Assembly (NCBI RefSeq): GCF_007744255.1
Contig: NZ_CP036267.1
Location: 1,595,541 to 1,659,540, forward strand
Direction of reading: 5' to 3'
Origin: Thalassoglobus polymorphus
GTDB lineage: Bacteria; Planctomycetota; Planctomycetia; Planctomycetales; Planctomycetaceae
DNA length: 64,000 nt
Position numbers and translations under genes: made by a program. Below, in pieces: positions 27,322-37,095 of the stretch (position 1 is its first letter; the number at the start of each line of letters is the position of its first letter). The notes under the pieces were generated by a model. The model was given only the letters and a program-made list of their open reading frames with translations, was not told the DNA's origin and searched no databases.

Positions 27322-27618
27322 TCAAAGAATGCCGTTTGCACGGAGCGAATCGTCATCACATTGCGATGGCGAATCGCTTTTCTGCTCTTCCTTAAAAGCA
27401 GCGGCGGTTTGATCGGAAAGAAATTGATCGAAGGCCTCTATTGTCGTGTACCAGCGTCCGCCGCATTGGAGCGCTTGAAGGCGAATTCGACCGCCAGCAA
27501 CTCCACGCTTAATCCAACGCCATGCGGTACTCGGGGCTAATCGCTTTCCTAGACGTTGCTTGGCGATTGTCTGCACGGTCTGTAATTGACCTTCAAGCAT
27601 GTTGTTCTGAAGATGCAT
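27322..27618 (-). CDS. DUF1580 family helix-turn-helix protein
   Basis: A 98-residue protein of DUF1580, a small family essentially restricted to Planctomycetes. The core APSTAWRWIKRGVAGGRIRLQALQ followed by GGRWYTTIEAFDQFL looks like a MerR/excisionase-type HTH in which a short recognition helix precedes a small wing. I place the start at 27618, where AGGAGA lies five bases before ATG; an upstream in-frame ATG at 27690 has no such site. Its location between the integrase and the replication module suggests an excisionase or a local transcription regulator, but this is inference from context. Confidence 0.8.
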   Translation of the reverse strand: MHLQNNMLEGQLQTVQTIAKQRLGKRLAPSTAWRWIKRGVAGGRIRLQALQCGGRWYTTIEAFDQFLSDQTAAAFKEEQKSDSPSQCDDDSLRANGIL

Positions 27619-27916
27619 CAGTTTCTCCTGTACGAATCGATTTCTAAAGTGATCGTTTACGTACAGGAAAAGCGGTGCGCGACCATGCACTGAAATGGCC
27701 TCAGAAGAACTGTTTTCGCTTCTGATGAATTGGTTTGCTATAAGTTTTAAGTCTTATGCCATAAATGGATTACGTGAAATTTCATGCGGTTTTTACAACT
27801 GTTTTTGAAGATTATCATTTTTTACCGTCACCAATGTTCACGACGTCTCATCATCGGATTGAAAGTTTTTTACTACCTGCGAGAAGAGCCAAATTCTGCA
27901 CAAAGAAGGAATCGAT

Positions 27917-29035
27917 CTAGCCTATTTTCGCAATGACGGCTCGCGCAGACTCGATATCAACTTCTGCGTAGATTTCGCTCGTCACTGCGGATGAATGACC
28001 AAGTAAGACTCTTGCAGCTTCAATTCCATGCTCTCGTCGGACATTCGTAGCGAAGTTGTGACGCAGTCGGTTTGGGGACCAGTGAGGGACCTCAGCACTT
28101 TCACAGGCTCTCTTGATTGCGATGTAATATCCTTGCGATGAGTATCGTCGTCGATCATTTCTCACGAACGCTTTGGCATCGTCACGGTAGTTTTTAGAAG
28201 TGTACTCGGCTCGTCCTTTCAGCGGACTGAATAAGTAGGCTTGCAAATCGGTCGTGAGGTACGGCTTGATCAGTTCCTGTGCGTGTTTGCCGAGATGGAC
28301 GATACGTAACTTCTTCTTGTGTTGAGTCTTGTGGCTTTGCGGATGGTACTCCCAGACATCACCGCTCATGACGAGATCACACGCTCGCATTTGTAGTACT
28401 TCTCCCGGACGCATTCCGGTATACATTTGTAGTTGGATCATGGTCCAGATTGGAGAAGTGACGTATTCCTTAACTGCGGCAATATAGGACTCTGGAACTG
28501 GTATGACTGCATCTGTTTCGCGAGCCATTGACCGGCCTTCTTTGAGTCCTTCCAACGTCGTGAGTTCGAGAAAGACCATCTTGTCGATGAACTTCTTGTT
28601 CGCAGCCCACTTGAACATCGACTTAATTCTGGAGATGTGGCAGTTGATAGTTTTCCGAGCAAGATCAGCTTCGATCATGTGCTCTCGAACGGCTTCCAGC
28701 TTCAACGTGTCAATCTCCTTCGACAGCAGATTCCTGAACTTCTGGTTCAAGTACCGAACAGCTGACTTGATATTGGCAACCTCGCCAGTCACTTCACCAT
28801 TCTTTCGATAGTAAATTTTGCAGTGTTCGATGTAGAGATGTGTCAGTTCCCGGACCTTCACATCCTTGATTGGCTCGCTGTTCGACCGGCTCCATTCACC
28901 GAGCAACTCAGAGTAACGTTGGTGAGACTCCTGAGAGCCATAGACGCCAAGGTAAATATCCTTGCCATCGATCCTGACACGAGCTTGTCCGGAGGGCTTA
29001 TGATGAGCGTATTTTGGAACTCGTTTCTTTGCCAT
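27917..29035 (-). CDS. int: Tyrosine site-specific recombinase (integrase)
   Basis: A 372-residue tyrosine recombinase with an N-terminal DNA-binding region opening KKRVPKYAHHKPSGQARVR, a SAM-like core-binding domain, and a catalytic domain. Catalytic residues are readable as R of TGMRPGEV, the NRLRH block (usual first His replaced by Asn), LLGHSS, and the nucleophile Y of TSEIYAEVD. I start at ATG 29035 because AAGG precedes it by eight bases and planctomycete relatives begin MAKKRVPK; the frame is open to 29125. Its start lies about 104 bases from the tRNA-Gln 3' end, the usual arrangement for an integrase acting at that tRNA. It looks intact, so the island may still be mobile. Confidence 0.92.
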   Translation of the reverse strand: MAKKRVPKYAHHKPSGQARVRIDGKDIYLGVYGSQESHQRYSELLGEWSRSNSEPIKDVKVRELTHLYIEHCKIYYRKNGEVTGEVANIKSAVRYLNQKFRNLLSKEIDTLKLEAVREHMIEADLARKTINCHISRIKSMFKWAANKKFIDKMVFLELTTLEGLKEGRSMARETDAVIPVPESYIAAVKEYVTSPIWTMIQLQMYTGMRPGEVLQMRACDLVMSGDVWEYHPQSHKTQHKKKLRIVHLGKHAQELIKPYLTTDLQAYLFSPLKGRAEYTSKNYRDDAKAFVRNDRRRYSSQGYYIAIKRACESAEVPHWSPNRLRHNFATNVRREHGIEAARVLLGHSSAVTSEIYAEVDIESARAVIAKIG

Positions 29036-29135
29036 GAGTGCAGCCTTCTCAAAAAACCGGGTAGTACCGGGTAGTCGTGAAGCTGCGCTGCCAAGGGCAG
29101 GTAAGCGTAAGACACGCTTCAGCAAGAGTTTAAGA

Positions 29136-29179
29136 AATTAGCCCGACCAGGATTTGAACCTGGACTAAAAGAATCAGAA
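29136..29179 (-). repeat. attR: 44-bp repeat within tRNA-Gln
   Basis: The right-hand copy of the island boundary repeat, identical to 14323-14366. It covers the 3' part of the functional tRNA from the anticodon loop outward, so integration kept the tRNA intact. Confidence 0.92.
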
Positions 29180-29209
29180 TCTTTCGTGCTACCGTTACAC
29201 CATCGGGCT
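29139..29209 (-). tRNA. tRNA-Gln(CUG)
   Basis: A 71-base cloverleaf read on the minus strand. Acceptor strands AGCCCGA/TCGGGCT pair fully. The D arm is GTGT-AACGGTAG-CAC, and the anticodon stem AAAGA/TCTTT encloses loop TTCTGAT with anticodon CTG. The T arm is CCAGG-TTCAAAT-CCTGG, and the discriminator is A. No CCA is encoded. It is the integration site of the adjacent island. Confidence 0.93.
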
Positions 29210-29280
29210 GTGATTGAGTTTGGGTATAATATCGACAATGTGAATCGCTGCAACCGACTGGTTCGTGCAACTGAAATTTT

Positions 29281-29303
29281 GCCGGACACTTGAAGTGTCC
29301 GGC
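29281..29303 (-). terminator. Perfect hairpin near repeat copy 3
   Basis: GCCGGACACT-TGA-AGTGTCCGGC, a perfect 10-bp stem flanked by A/T tracts. It lies beyond repeat copy 3, downstream of the minus-strand TIM-barrel gene. The minus-strand tail is AAAATTTC, so T-run support is weak. The same type of hairpin adjoins repeat copy 4 and lies downstream of smc. Confidence 0.5.
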
Positions 29304-29310
29304 AATTTTC

Positions 29311-29414
29311 CAGAGCATCTTTCGAATTGGTTTGCAGGTTCTGCCTCGTGGCGAACAGCATTTTTACTAGGGAAATGCGTTCTTCACGGGCACACGGTAG
29401 AGCAAACTGCTCTA
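29311..29414 (+). repeat. Dispersed planctomycete repeat, copy 3
   Basis: A 104-bp copy of the element, starting CAGAGCATCTTTCG and ending CAAACTGCTCTA, with all internal blocks present. It lies 16 bases from the stop of the minus-strand TIM-barrel gene. Confidence 0.85.
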
Positions 29415-29429
29415 GCTGAACGCTTCAGA

Positions 29430-30449
29430 TTAAAAACCGCGGAGTTCTTTGATGTCTGCCATGTTTCTCAGGCGGTAGTCGATGTTGGTGTAATCGAGGA
29501 GCGAGCACAGGGCACGGACTGCGACACCCATTCCGTCGGGACCGCTGAAGCCGCCGAACTGGCCGCCACCTTTGAGGTGTGGTTCGAGTTCGAGGAAGAC
29601 ACCCGGGCCGCCGAGTTTCTTCATGCGTTCATCCAGAGCAGGGATGTGGTTGCGGAAATCTCGGAGGATCGCTTCGTGGCCGCTGTCACCAACATCGGCA
29701 GGGACGAAGTTTTTGAGGCGTTCTTCGTCGACGTAGCCGAGCCATTCCATTGTAGGATCAATTTCGTAGTCTTTAATGTGGATCCAACCAATGTGTGGTC
29801 GCATCAGTTCATATTCTTCAAAACATTGAACAGGGCTCATGTTCTGGGAGGAGAGGTTTCCGCCGTCGTAGATCACGACGAGGTTTTCACGGTTGATTTT
29901 GGTGGCCAGTTCAGCCAGCATTTTTCCGTTTTGCCCGATGAGGTTTGCTTCGACCTCAAGGCCATAAACGATTCCGTGTTTAGCGAATTCGTCAGTGATT
30001 TTGGCGACCAGCTCAACAGCCTGATCGACATACCCATCGGGGGCCTCTCCTTTAGGTTGGTAGAAGGAGAAGCCGCGAATCAATTTTGCATCGAGGGCGA
30101 GAGCTGCTCGGATGGTGTTTGCAACTTCGGTTTCCATGTATTCGTCGAACGGGACGAATACATTGTGTGAGCCATCTTCTTGATCGAGAAGTTTGATTTT
30201 GCCGATCCGCGATCCGATGCTGGCGACGGACATTCCGTATTCGGCGTGAATCTCTTTAAGCTGCGAAAGTTCTTCGTCGCTCAGTTCGACGACATGTTTC
30301 ACTTCGCCAGAGCCAGTCACATCGACAAAACGTGGGCTGTAGTATTTGAGGCCGAGGGCAGCGAGTGAGGCCATTTGCTCGACGGCAGTCTTACGATTGG
30401 CCGCTTCATCAGCGAACGCACTCAAAATGACTTCAGGATTGGCAGACAT
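29430..30449 (-). CDS. Sugar phosphate isomerase/epimerase-family TIM barrel
   Basis: A 339-residue member of the xylose isomerase-like TIM-barrel superfamily. Features in order: [13 protein letters not shown] at the N-terminus, [28 protein letters not shown] (metal ligand E in the fourth-to-fifth strand position), [12 protein letters not shown] (D), [12 protein letters not shown] (H and D), and [12 protein letters not shown] (E). These residues form the expected divalent metal site. Planctomycetes carry many paralogues that act on sugars or inositols; which substrate this one uses is unknown. It is followed by repeat copy 3 and a hairpin, and is preceded by 220 bases containing the hairpin downstream of smc. 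Confidence 0.85.
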   Translation of the reverse strand: MSANPEVILSAFADEAANRKTAVEQMASLAALGLKYYSPRFVDVTGSGEVKHVVELSDEELSQLKEIHAEYGMSVASIGSRIGKIKLLDQEDGSHNVFVPFDEYMETEVANTIRAALALDAKLIRGFSFYQPKGEAPDGYVDQAVELVAKITDEFAKHGIVYGLEVEANLIGQNGKMLAELATKINRENLVVIYDGGNLSSQNMSPVQCFEEYELMRPHIGWIHIKDYEIDPTMEWLGYVDEERLKNFVPADVGDSGHEAILRDFRNHIPALDERMKKLGGPGVFLELEPHLKGGGQFGGFSGPDGMGVAVRALCSLLDYTNIDYRLRNMADIKELRGF

Positions 30450-30611
30450 TGATCCGTTTCTTTCTCTCAGTTTTTTGATGTATCAGCTTTGACGACATCT
30501 GTCCAAGTTATCGAAAACCGTGTGAATCACAACGTTTTCAACAACAATGGTTTCAATAATCTTGTCAGAAGGCTTGTCAGAACTGCTAAGAGAACGGATT
30601 GTTGAATGGAT

Positions 30612-30636
30612 CGCCGCACACTTCAAGTGTACGGCG
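30612..30636 (-). terminator. Hairpin downstream of smc
   Basis: CGCCGCACACTT and AAGTGTACGGCG form a 12-bp stem with one mismatch, 34 bases past the smc stop. There is no clear T run. It resembles the hairpins at 29281 and 43139. Confidence 0.45.
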
Positions 30637-30669
30637 AAACTCTTGCCTGTGATGAGAATCAAAAGGTGA

Positions 30670-33600
30670 CTACGCGGCGTTGCGAATCTCGCCGTTGTCG
30701 TTGACGTCCTCGAAACTGACAGAGATCCGTTTGGAGACGCCGGCCTGTTCCATGGTCACGCCGTAGAGGATGTTCGCGGCGGTCATTGTGCGTTTGCGGT
30801 GTGTAATGACGACGAATTGTGTCATCTCGACAAACTCTTTGACGACGGCGACATATCGATCGACGTTCGCTTCATCAAGCGCGGCATCGACTTCGTCCAG
30901 CACGCAATACGGGCTTGGTTTGCTTTTAAACATGGCGAAAAGCAAACCGACGGCGGTCATGGTTTTCTCACCACCGGAGAGAAGAGAGATCGACCGAAGT
31001 TCTTTTCCGGGAGGGCGTGCGACGATATCGATGCCACATTCGAGGACATCATTGGGGTCTTCGAGGATGATATCGGCGTCACCACCACCGAATAATTTAC
31101 GGAAGAGTTCCTGGAAGTGAGTGCGGATCGTTTCGAAAGTTTCAATAAAGATTCGTTCGCTTTCTCCGTTGATTGTTCGGATGATATCTTCCAGTGCCGC
31201 CTTCGCTTCCTGAAGGTCAAGCAACTGATGGTTCATGTGGTTGTAGCGATTCTCAAGCTCTTCAAGGCTTTCGAGCGCTTCTGTGTTCACGTGACCCATC
31301 GACTTGATTTTTCTTCGCAATCGATCAACGCGGGATTCGAGTTCTTCGCGAATTTCTTCAAAGGATGGAAGGACGATATCGTCGGTTGAATCTTCTGATT
31401 CATCGGATAACTCTGACTCGTTTTCTGAACTTGCACCTGCTTCAATTTCTTGAGCGTCACCTTCGGTCGAGTTGACGTCTTCGGACTCTTCCAGAGAGTC
31501 ACCTTCGATGTTCAGTTTTGCTACGACCTCTTCGCCATATCGTTCTTCGAGGTAGATTCGATAAGCAGAAACTCCGCTAGAGACAAGTTTGTCCAACGGG
31601 ATTTGAAACTCTTCGAAAATTCTGTCTGCGGTTCCAGTCAGTTGATGCCGCAGGTTTTGAATGGCAATCTCAAGTTCATGCTGCTGATCCTGAAAGACTC
31701 GGCGTTGTTTGTGTTCCGCATCTTCCTGTTTCGAAAGTGCTTTTCTCAACGCTCTCAGCGAGTCTCGTTCAAGGAAGAACTGCCGCGTTTCTTTCACTGT
31801 TGTTTCGAGTGCGATAGCGTGAGTCGCAATTTTTTGTTCGGCGTTCAAAATCGTCATGCGACCGCGTCGCAGCGACTGCTCAGCTTGTTGCGATTGCTGT
31901 TGCGCCTCTTCGGATTGCCGTAAGGTCTGGCGATGTTCTTTTTCGAGGTGTGCCTGTCGGTCCCTTAAACTGGAGAGGCGTTCTTCGTGCTTCGCCATTT
32001 CCAGTTGTTGAGATTTCATTTCCTGTGCAAGCTGCTGGATTTCTTTCTCAGCACTCAGAATTTCGGACTCGATTTCTAGAATCGATTGCTTCAGCTTTTG
32101 TTCTTCTTCAATAAATTGATTGAGTTCATTTTGCAGCTCGGCAATTTCCTGTTCGGTTTCCTGAGTTTTGGTGCTGAGTTGATCGAGTTGTTGTTGTTTT
32201 TGAGCGCGTTCTGCAGAAAGACGTTGTCCTTCCTTTTCTTCGCCTGCGAGTAATGCTGAACACTCGGAGAGTGAGCTTGCTTTCTCTTCGAGTTCACGCC
32301 GGGCTGAAGTAAGTTCGGTTTGCTTGGAATCAATCGAACTTCCGAGAACCGACTGCCGCTCCAGCAATGCTTCGATGTTTCGATCATGCTGATGAATGTT
32401 GTTTCGCAACTGGCGAAGTTCGCTTTTTCGCGAGACGATCGACGATTCGTGCGGCACGGTCCCGACGAATAGTTCCCCGGTTGGCGAAAGGACTTCGCCT
32501 TGCAAGGTGACAAAGCGAATGTTTTGTTCAGCTGCATGTGATGCAATCAATCTCCGCGCATCGTCGAGCGTTTCAACGATCCAGGTATCGCTTAAAACCG
32601 CAGCTGCAATTCCGGGCGACCGTTCCGAATCTGCGATTAACCGATCGGCACGCCCAAAGACGCCGGGTTGACCAGTCAATTCGATTTCTACTGCAGGTGA
32701 ACCTGAAGTATGAGTCTCCGAGCTTAAGGGATTTGCACTCTGGGGCAGGGCAGGGGAGGGGGGATGCGACTGCGACGGTGTTGTTTTCACACCTACAAAA
32801 CCGACTCGACCGTCAATGGGGGCTGTTCCTCGGTCGAGGTAATCGAGAAGAGATTCCAAATCTGAAGTCGCAATATACTGTGCTCGCTCGGCCAAAGCTG
32901 CGTCAATGATCGGCGCCAGTTCCATCGGAACATCGATGAGGTCACGAACAAGACCGAGCATCCGATTCCAGGGAGGGAAGTGCGAGGTCTTTGATCGCTT
33001 CAGGATTTCCTGAACACCAATCGCGATTCCTTCCTGACGTTGTTCAAGCTCATCGAGTACCGCCAATCGAGCCGCTTCTGCACTGCGGCGTTCCTTCAGC
33101 TCGCTGAGCTGATTTCCGGCGAGAGTTTTTTGATCGGAAAGTGTGGCGCGATTCGATTGCAGGTTTTCGATCGCTTCCTGAACTGCACGATAGGCGACCT
33201 CAGCTTCTTCAACGAGCTTCTGGCGTTCCCGTTTGCCAGCATTCGCTCTTTCCACAAGTTCGTCGGATCGTTGAATTTCGTTTTGAAGATCAGATGACCG
33301 TTTTGAATAGGCCTCTGCTTGTGATCTCAGAACTGCCGAGCGTTCGATCGCTGTCGACTTGTTTCTTTCGATCACTTTCAATTGTGAATTCGATTCCGTG
33401 ATCGATGAACGCCATATTGAAATGCGTTCACGAATCTGGCTCGTTTGAATTTCTTTCTGTTCCAGTTCCTCGCGTACTGTTTCGTATTCTTTGGCGAAAT
33501 CGTGGAGTTGTTGCTGAGCGCGATGGTACTCAGATTCGACACCATGGACCTGGTGTTTCAGGCTGGCGCGTTGAGTCCGCAGTCGATCCAGTTCAACAGC

Positions 33601-34539
33601 GATCTCTTGAAGGCGTGCCGACTGATGGTGCATTGTCGATTCATGCGTCGCCATGGCCTGACGATTACTGGCAATGGTTCTTTCATGATCGATCAGTTTG
33701 TCATCGAATTCAGAGATGGATTGATCTGTTTCGTGTCGCTGTTGTTCGATCTTTGCGACACGTTCGAGGATGTCCGCTTCCTGCTGCTTGAGCAGGTCCA
33801 GTTGGTTGTGCTTTTCGTCGAGTTTTTGCGACAGGTGTCTGAAGTCGTCTGCGGCAAGTCCGGTCCAGAGTGCTTTGAGCTCGGTGGAAACTTCTCGAAA
33901 CCGGGCCGCTTTCGTTGCCTGAGATCGCGTCGAATTCAGCTGCGATTCGACTTCGTCAACGATGTCGGTCAGTCGCAACAGGTTTTGTGCGACGCGTTCG
34001 AGTCTTCGCTCTGCGTCGATTCGCCGAGCTTTGAACTTACTGATTCCGGCAGCTTCCTCGAAAACAAGACGTCGAGTCGTCGGATTCGCCTGCAGAATCT
34101 GATCGACTCGGCCTTGTTCGATGATACTGTAAGCGGCAGTTCCGGCTCCTGTTCCCATAAAGACATCACGGATATCTTTGAGACGAACGGCAGATCCGTT
34201 GAGGAGATATTCTGAATCTCCACTTTGATACAGACGTCGACCGATGGAGACTTCTGCTGAATCGATCGGGAGGAGTCCCTGAGTGTTGTCGAAGGCAAGC
34301 GTCGCTTCTGCAAATCCGCTGGCCCGTCGTCCCGATGATCCGTTGAAGATCACATCGGACATTTCCTTTCCACGAAGGCTCTTCGCGGACTGGTCCCCCA
34401 AGATCCACTTGAGGGCATCAACAACGTTACTTTTTCCACTTCCGTTTGGCCCAACGACGCACGTGATCCCCGGCGAAAATTCGAACAGCGTCCGATCCGC
34501 AAAACTTTTGAATCCGAACAGCTCCAGAGACTTTAACAT
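30670..34539 (-). CDS. smc: Chromosome segregation protein SMC
   Basis: SMC is the ATPase core of bacterial condensin, organising and segregating the chromosome. Walker A is GPNGSGKSN (30-38), the Q-loop region follows, and long coiled coils flank a hinge near residues 520-680. The ABC signature LLSGGEKTM and Walker [13 protein letters not shown] lie near the C-terminus. At 1289 residues it is about 100 longer than typical. Two insertions explain this: a Pro/Ser-rich stretch in the hinge region (coded near 32690-32790) and a strongly acidic Glu/Ser/Asp stretch before the C-terminal ATPase lobe (coded near 31370-31500). ScpA/ScpB are not in the window. The FlgI-like gene lies 125 bases upstream. 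Confidence 0.95.
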   Translation of the reverse strand: MLKSLELFGFKSFADRTLFEFSPGITCVVGPNGSGKSNVVDALKWILGDQSAKSLRGKEMSDVIFNGSSGRRASGFAEATLAFDNTQGLLPIDSAEVSIGRRLYQSGDSEYLLNGSAVRLKDIRDVFMGTGAGTAAYSIIEQGRVDQILQANPTTRRLVFEEAAGISKFKARRIDAERRLERVAQNLLRLTDIVDEVESQLNSTRSQATKAARFREVSTELKALWTGLAADDFRHLSQKLDEKHNQLDLLKQQEADILERVAKIEQQRHETDQSISEFDDKLIDHERTIASNRQAMATHESTMHHQSARLQEIAVELDRLRTQRASLKHQVHGVESEYHRAQQQLHDFAKEYETVREELEQKEIQTSQIRERISIWRSSITESNSQLKVIERNKSTAIERSAVLRSQAEAYSKRSSDLQNEIQRSDELVERANAGKRERQKLVEEAEVAYRAVQEAIENLQSNRATLSDQKTLAGNQLSELKERRSAEAARLAVLDELEQRQEGIAIGVQEILKRSKTSHFPPWNRMLGLVRDLIDVPMELAPIIDAALAERAQYIATSDLESLLDYLDRGTAPIDGRVGFVGVKTTPSQSHPPSPALPQSANPLSSETHTSGSPAVEIELTGQPGVFGRADRLIADSERSPGIAAAVLSDTWIVETLDDARRLIASHAAEQNIRFVTLQGEVLSPTGELFVGTVPHESSIVSRKSELRQLRNNIHQHDRNIEALLERQSVLGSSIDSKQTELTSARRELEEKASSLSECSALLAGEEKEGQRLSAERAQKQQQLDQLSTKTQETEQEIAELQNELNQFIEEEQKLKQSILEIESEILSAEKEIQQLAQEMKSQQLEMAKHEERLSSLRDRQAHLEKEHRQTLRQSEEAQQQSQQAEQSLRRGRMTILNAEQKIATHAIALETTVKETRQFFLERDSLRALRKALSKQEDAEHKQRRVFQDQQHELEIAIQNLRHQLTGTADRIFEEFQIPLDKLVSSGVSAYRIYLEERYGEEVVAKLNIEGDSLEESEDVNSTEGDAQEIEAGASSENESELSDESEDSTDDIVLPSFEEIREELESRVDRLRRKIKSMGHVNTEALESLEELENRYNHMNHQLLDLQEAKAALEDIIRTINGESERIFIETFETIRTHFQELFRKLFGGGDADIILEDPNDVLECGIDIVARPPGKELRSISLLSGGEKTMTAVGLLFAMFKSKPSPYCVLDEVDAALDEANVDRYVAVVKEFVEMTQFVVITHRKRTMTAANILYGVTMEQAGVSKRISVSFEDVNDNGEIRNAA

Positions 34540-34664
34540 CGACAGAAATCGGGAATAGGGGGTTGGGAATCAGGTTGAGTGAGTACACACATCAAATGTG
34601 AACCGCTGGACTCTCAGCGGTTCAGGGTTCGTCGTCATCGGGACGGCGAACCCGTCACGCGATT

Positions 34665-36575
34665 CTACAGCACTTCGAAACTGTTTGGCCCTCCGGCGGC
34701 AGCTTTGTCAGCCTTGCCTGCTGGTGGTTTTGAGGTGGGGAGAATCGGCTTGTTGGGGAGTTCTTCGAAAAGGTTCGGCATGAGCCCGTCGTTTCCAATC
34801 GGAACAGTGCTTGCATCACCAGCTGAGTTATTGCCCAGGTCTTCTGGAGTTCGATGGTAGACTCGACCAGGTTTCGGAAGTTTGTCGATGGCGATTTCGC
34901 CAGGAAGGTTATGTTGTTGCTCAGCCTGCACAAGCATTTGAACAATGTCAGCGTACGTTGCTCCCAGTTCGGTTGCACCTTCTATCACATCGACGACACG
35001 TGCTGAAACTTCAAGCGTTTGTGTCTCTTCGCCAGGTGCAATTCGTTTGATGACAATTCCATCGGCGGAAGGGTTTCCTTGAACCAGGATTTTGGAACTG
35101 GCTCGAACGAACATCGGTAACTGAAATCTCTGCTCGTCGTTAAACAGGACAATTTCCGCTTTCTTGTTTCGTGTGATATGAATAAACGGTTCCGTCTCTG
35201 AGTCGATCAAGTGAAGGGAAAAGTCACCCTTCATGTCGAGTCGGTTCAAGTATGGATCGTTTGGAGACATTGTGGAAAGGGCACGGAACGCACCATAGCG
35301 AGTCTCCAGACTTTCATGGTCCATCAATTCGCGAAGCGCTTCCGCAGAGTCGGAATTCGGGATCGCTGCAAGGGCTGCCAATGAATAAATTCGGAACGCA
35401 GGTTCTTGCGCTGCCGATTCTTTGAGAATCTCGACACCATCTCCGTTTCCGAGGTAAGCAAGCGCTTCCGCTGACCGGAATCTTGCTTCGGGTGATTTTG
35501 ATGCGAGCCCAAGTTTTAGAACCGGGATGCCATCAGGCCCAGCCGCTTCGAGTTGTAAAGCTGCTTTCTGAGATGTCGGTCCAAACTGAATCGCGTCTTC
35601 GAGTTGTTGCATTCGCATATGTTTTTCGACCGGTGTTTCAGTCAATGCCATATGGCGAATACATTGTAAGTAGCGAGGATAATTGTCTCGATAGCGGTCG
35701 TGAACGACAAGTTCCAGGTGAGCGTTGCTTTTTGCTTCACACAGCTTTCGTTGAATTCCGCCACGGTCGTAATCGTAGAAGCGGTGTCCAATTCGATCGG
35801 CGATCGTAGTGGACATCCGGACGGTTCGATAATCGTTTCGAATCGCAACGGTCAAAACCCGATCATCGCCGGTGTATCGGCCTCCACCGGGAATGACGCC
35901 TTTTTTCAGTCCTGCTGATGATTTCGACTCTGAATTCGTCAAGCTGTTGACGAGGATCGGGCCGACAGCAATGCCAATGTTACTTCCTTCACGAACCTGT
36001 CCTTCGAGAAGGGCATGTTCGCTCAACAGGCAGGGCATCAACCATCCACCTGCCAGACTTTTGGCCTGACTTCCGTCTGGAAGCGTGACCTCAACATCCA
36101 TCTTGTCTCCCTTCCGAACAATCGGAGGGATGTAAGCGGTCACAACCACCAGGCAAGTGTCAGGTGAACGTAACATGGTGTTCGGATCTTTGATTTGCTC
36201 AAGTCGTAAATCATCAAGGAGCCGTTTTCGAAGCGGCGAGGCAGGGGGGTCTTCGCCTGTTCCTTCGAGGCTGTGTACGAAACCGACGCCTTGGACTTTG
36301 ATGTACCCCAAAGTTGATTCGGCGATCTTGATGTAATCTCCAATCAGGCGGGAGTGGCCTTCTTCTCCCCGAATTGCAGAGCGCACCTTCTGCCGCATGA
36401 CCTCATCTTTGTCGAACCACTTCCTCAAGTTGAGTTCATGACATCCGCTGAACACGCCACCCAAAGCAAATGAGGCTGCGGTCGCTTTTAAAAATGCCCG
36501 TCGTGATTGCGACGCATCTTGTGAGTTGACCTTGGAATCATCTTGATTCTTGGATGCGGGGCGTTTTGCCTGCAT
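34665..36575 (-). CDS. FlgI-like TAT lipoprotein with HEAT-like repeats
   Basis: A 636-residue exported protein. The N-terminus has a twin-arginine motif (SRRAFLKATAASFALGG) ending at a lipobox-like cysteine (VFSGC), so it is probably a lipid-anchored TAT substrate. Residues about 70-300 resemble the flagellar P-ring protein FlgI (LGYIKVQGVGFVHSLEGTG, then GDKMDVEVTLPDGSQAKSLAGG and NDYRTVRMSTTIADRIG). About 330-430 is an alpha-helical HEAT-like segment (AALQLEAAGPDGIPVLKLGLA, FRSAEALAYLGNGDG). FlgI-like material returns afterwards (ADIVQMLVQAEQQ). No flagellar gene is nearby, so a P-ring role in a flagellum is doubtful. It may be a planctomycete-specific envelope component. Confidence 0.75.
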   Translation of the reverse strand: MQAKRPASKNQDDSKVNSQDASQSRRAFLKATAASFALGGVFSGCHELNLRKWFDKDEVMRQKVRSAIRGEEGHSRLIGDYIKIAESTLGYIKVQGVGFVHSLEGTGEDPPASPLRKRLLDDLRLEQIKDPNTMLRSPDTCLVVVTAYIPPIVRKGDKMDVEVTLPDGSQAKSLAGGWLMPCLLSEHALLEGQVREGSNIGIAVGPILVNSLTNSESKSSAGLKKGVIPGGGRYTGDDRVLTVAIRNDYRTVRMSTTIADRIGHRFYDYDRGGIQRKLCEAKSNAHLELVVHDRYRDNYPRYLQCIRHMALTETPVEKHMRMQQLEDAIQFGPTSQKAALQLEAAGPDGIPVLKLGLASKSPEARFRSAEALAYLGNGDGVEILKESAAQEPAFRIYSLAALAAIPNSDSAEALRELMDHESLETRYGAFRALSTMSPNDPYLNRLDMKGDFSLHLIDSETEPFIHITRNKKAEIVLFNDEQRFQLPMFVRASSKILVQGNPSADGIVIKRIAPGEETQTLEVSARVVDVIEGATELGATYADIVQMLVQAEQQHNLPGEIAIDKLPKPGRVYHRTPEDLGNNSAGDASTVPIGNDGLMPNLFEELPNKPILPTSKPPAGKADKAAAGGPNSFEVL

Positions 36576-37095
36576 GAAAACACCATTTCGACCGACGGCA
36601 TCATGACGTCAATCGTCTTTGAGATTGAGATGAGGGGATTGGTGGGGGAGGAATCGCCCAGAACTGAACGATCTGTTGAACTGACCCAAAACCTGACCGA
36701 GCGATTTGCCTCATTTGAGTAATGAGAGCTTCCAGCCTGATTTCGGGGGAGTTCGAATGTCTTATTGAATGAGATGAGAGGTGAGCAGCAGAATACGGCA
36801 GGTTCGAATTTTCGGTCAAGACCGCTCCGGAGACGGAATGACATCAATTCATTCCGATATTGCAGGGCTCAGCGCGGAGAAATCGGCCTCAAAATCGACA
36901 GTTAGTCACTCTCTTTGGAGTCGAAAACGTGACTGAGAGCGACCTTGGATTGAGGCAGCAAAGAGGATTTGCGGGAGAATCTGCAATTCGGTTGGCAATA
37001 TCCCAATGAAAAACGTTAGAATTGACGAAAGTTCCCATACCGTTGCATTGGTTCAAGACGATACAGTTTCACACAAACTGGCAAAGGAAGAAATG
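36576..37095. other. Divergent intergenic region
   Basis: About 520 bases between the FlgI-like gene and the preferred DUF1501 start. A GGGGGAG-rich purine stretch lies near 36640. No RNA gene, repeat copy or terminator is recognised. It should contain promoters for both genes. Confidence 0.35.

Larger units (their letters stand above)
14323..29179. mobile_element. Integrated genomic island at tRNA-Gln(CUG), type I RM cargo
   Basis: A segment of about 14.86 kb bounded by two exact 44-bp direct repeats that match the 3' part of tRNA-Gln. The intact tRNA and a tyrosine recombinase are at the right end. From right to left it carries the integrase, a DUF1580 protein, a replication module (winged-helix protein with internal iterons plus a DnaC-like loader), and a six-gene type I restriction-modification operon containing a HEPN/STAND NTPase and a DUF262 fragment. 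No capsid, tail or conjugation genes are seen, so it is a satellite-like or integrative island rather than a complete prophage. The 25.3-29.0 kb module looks more AT-rich than the hsd cargo, suggesting a composite origin. Confidence 0.9.

Noticed and set aside
14323-29179. Complete prophage
   Set aside because: No capsid, portal, terminase, tail or lysis genes are present; only integration and replication modules plus restriction cargo.
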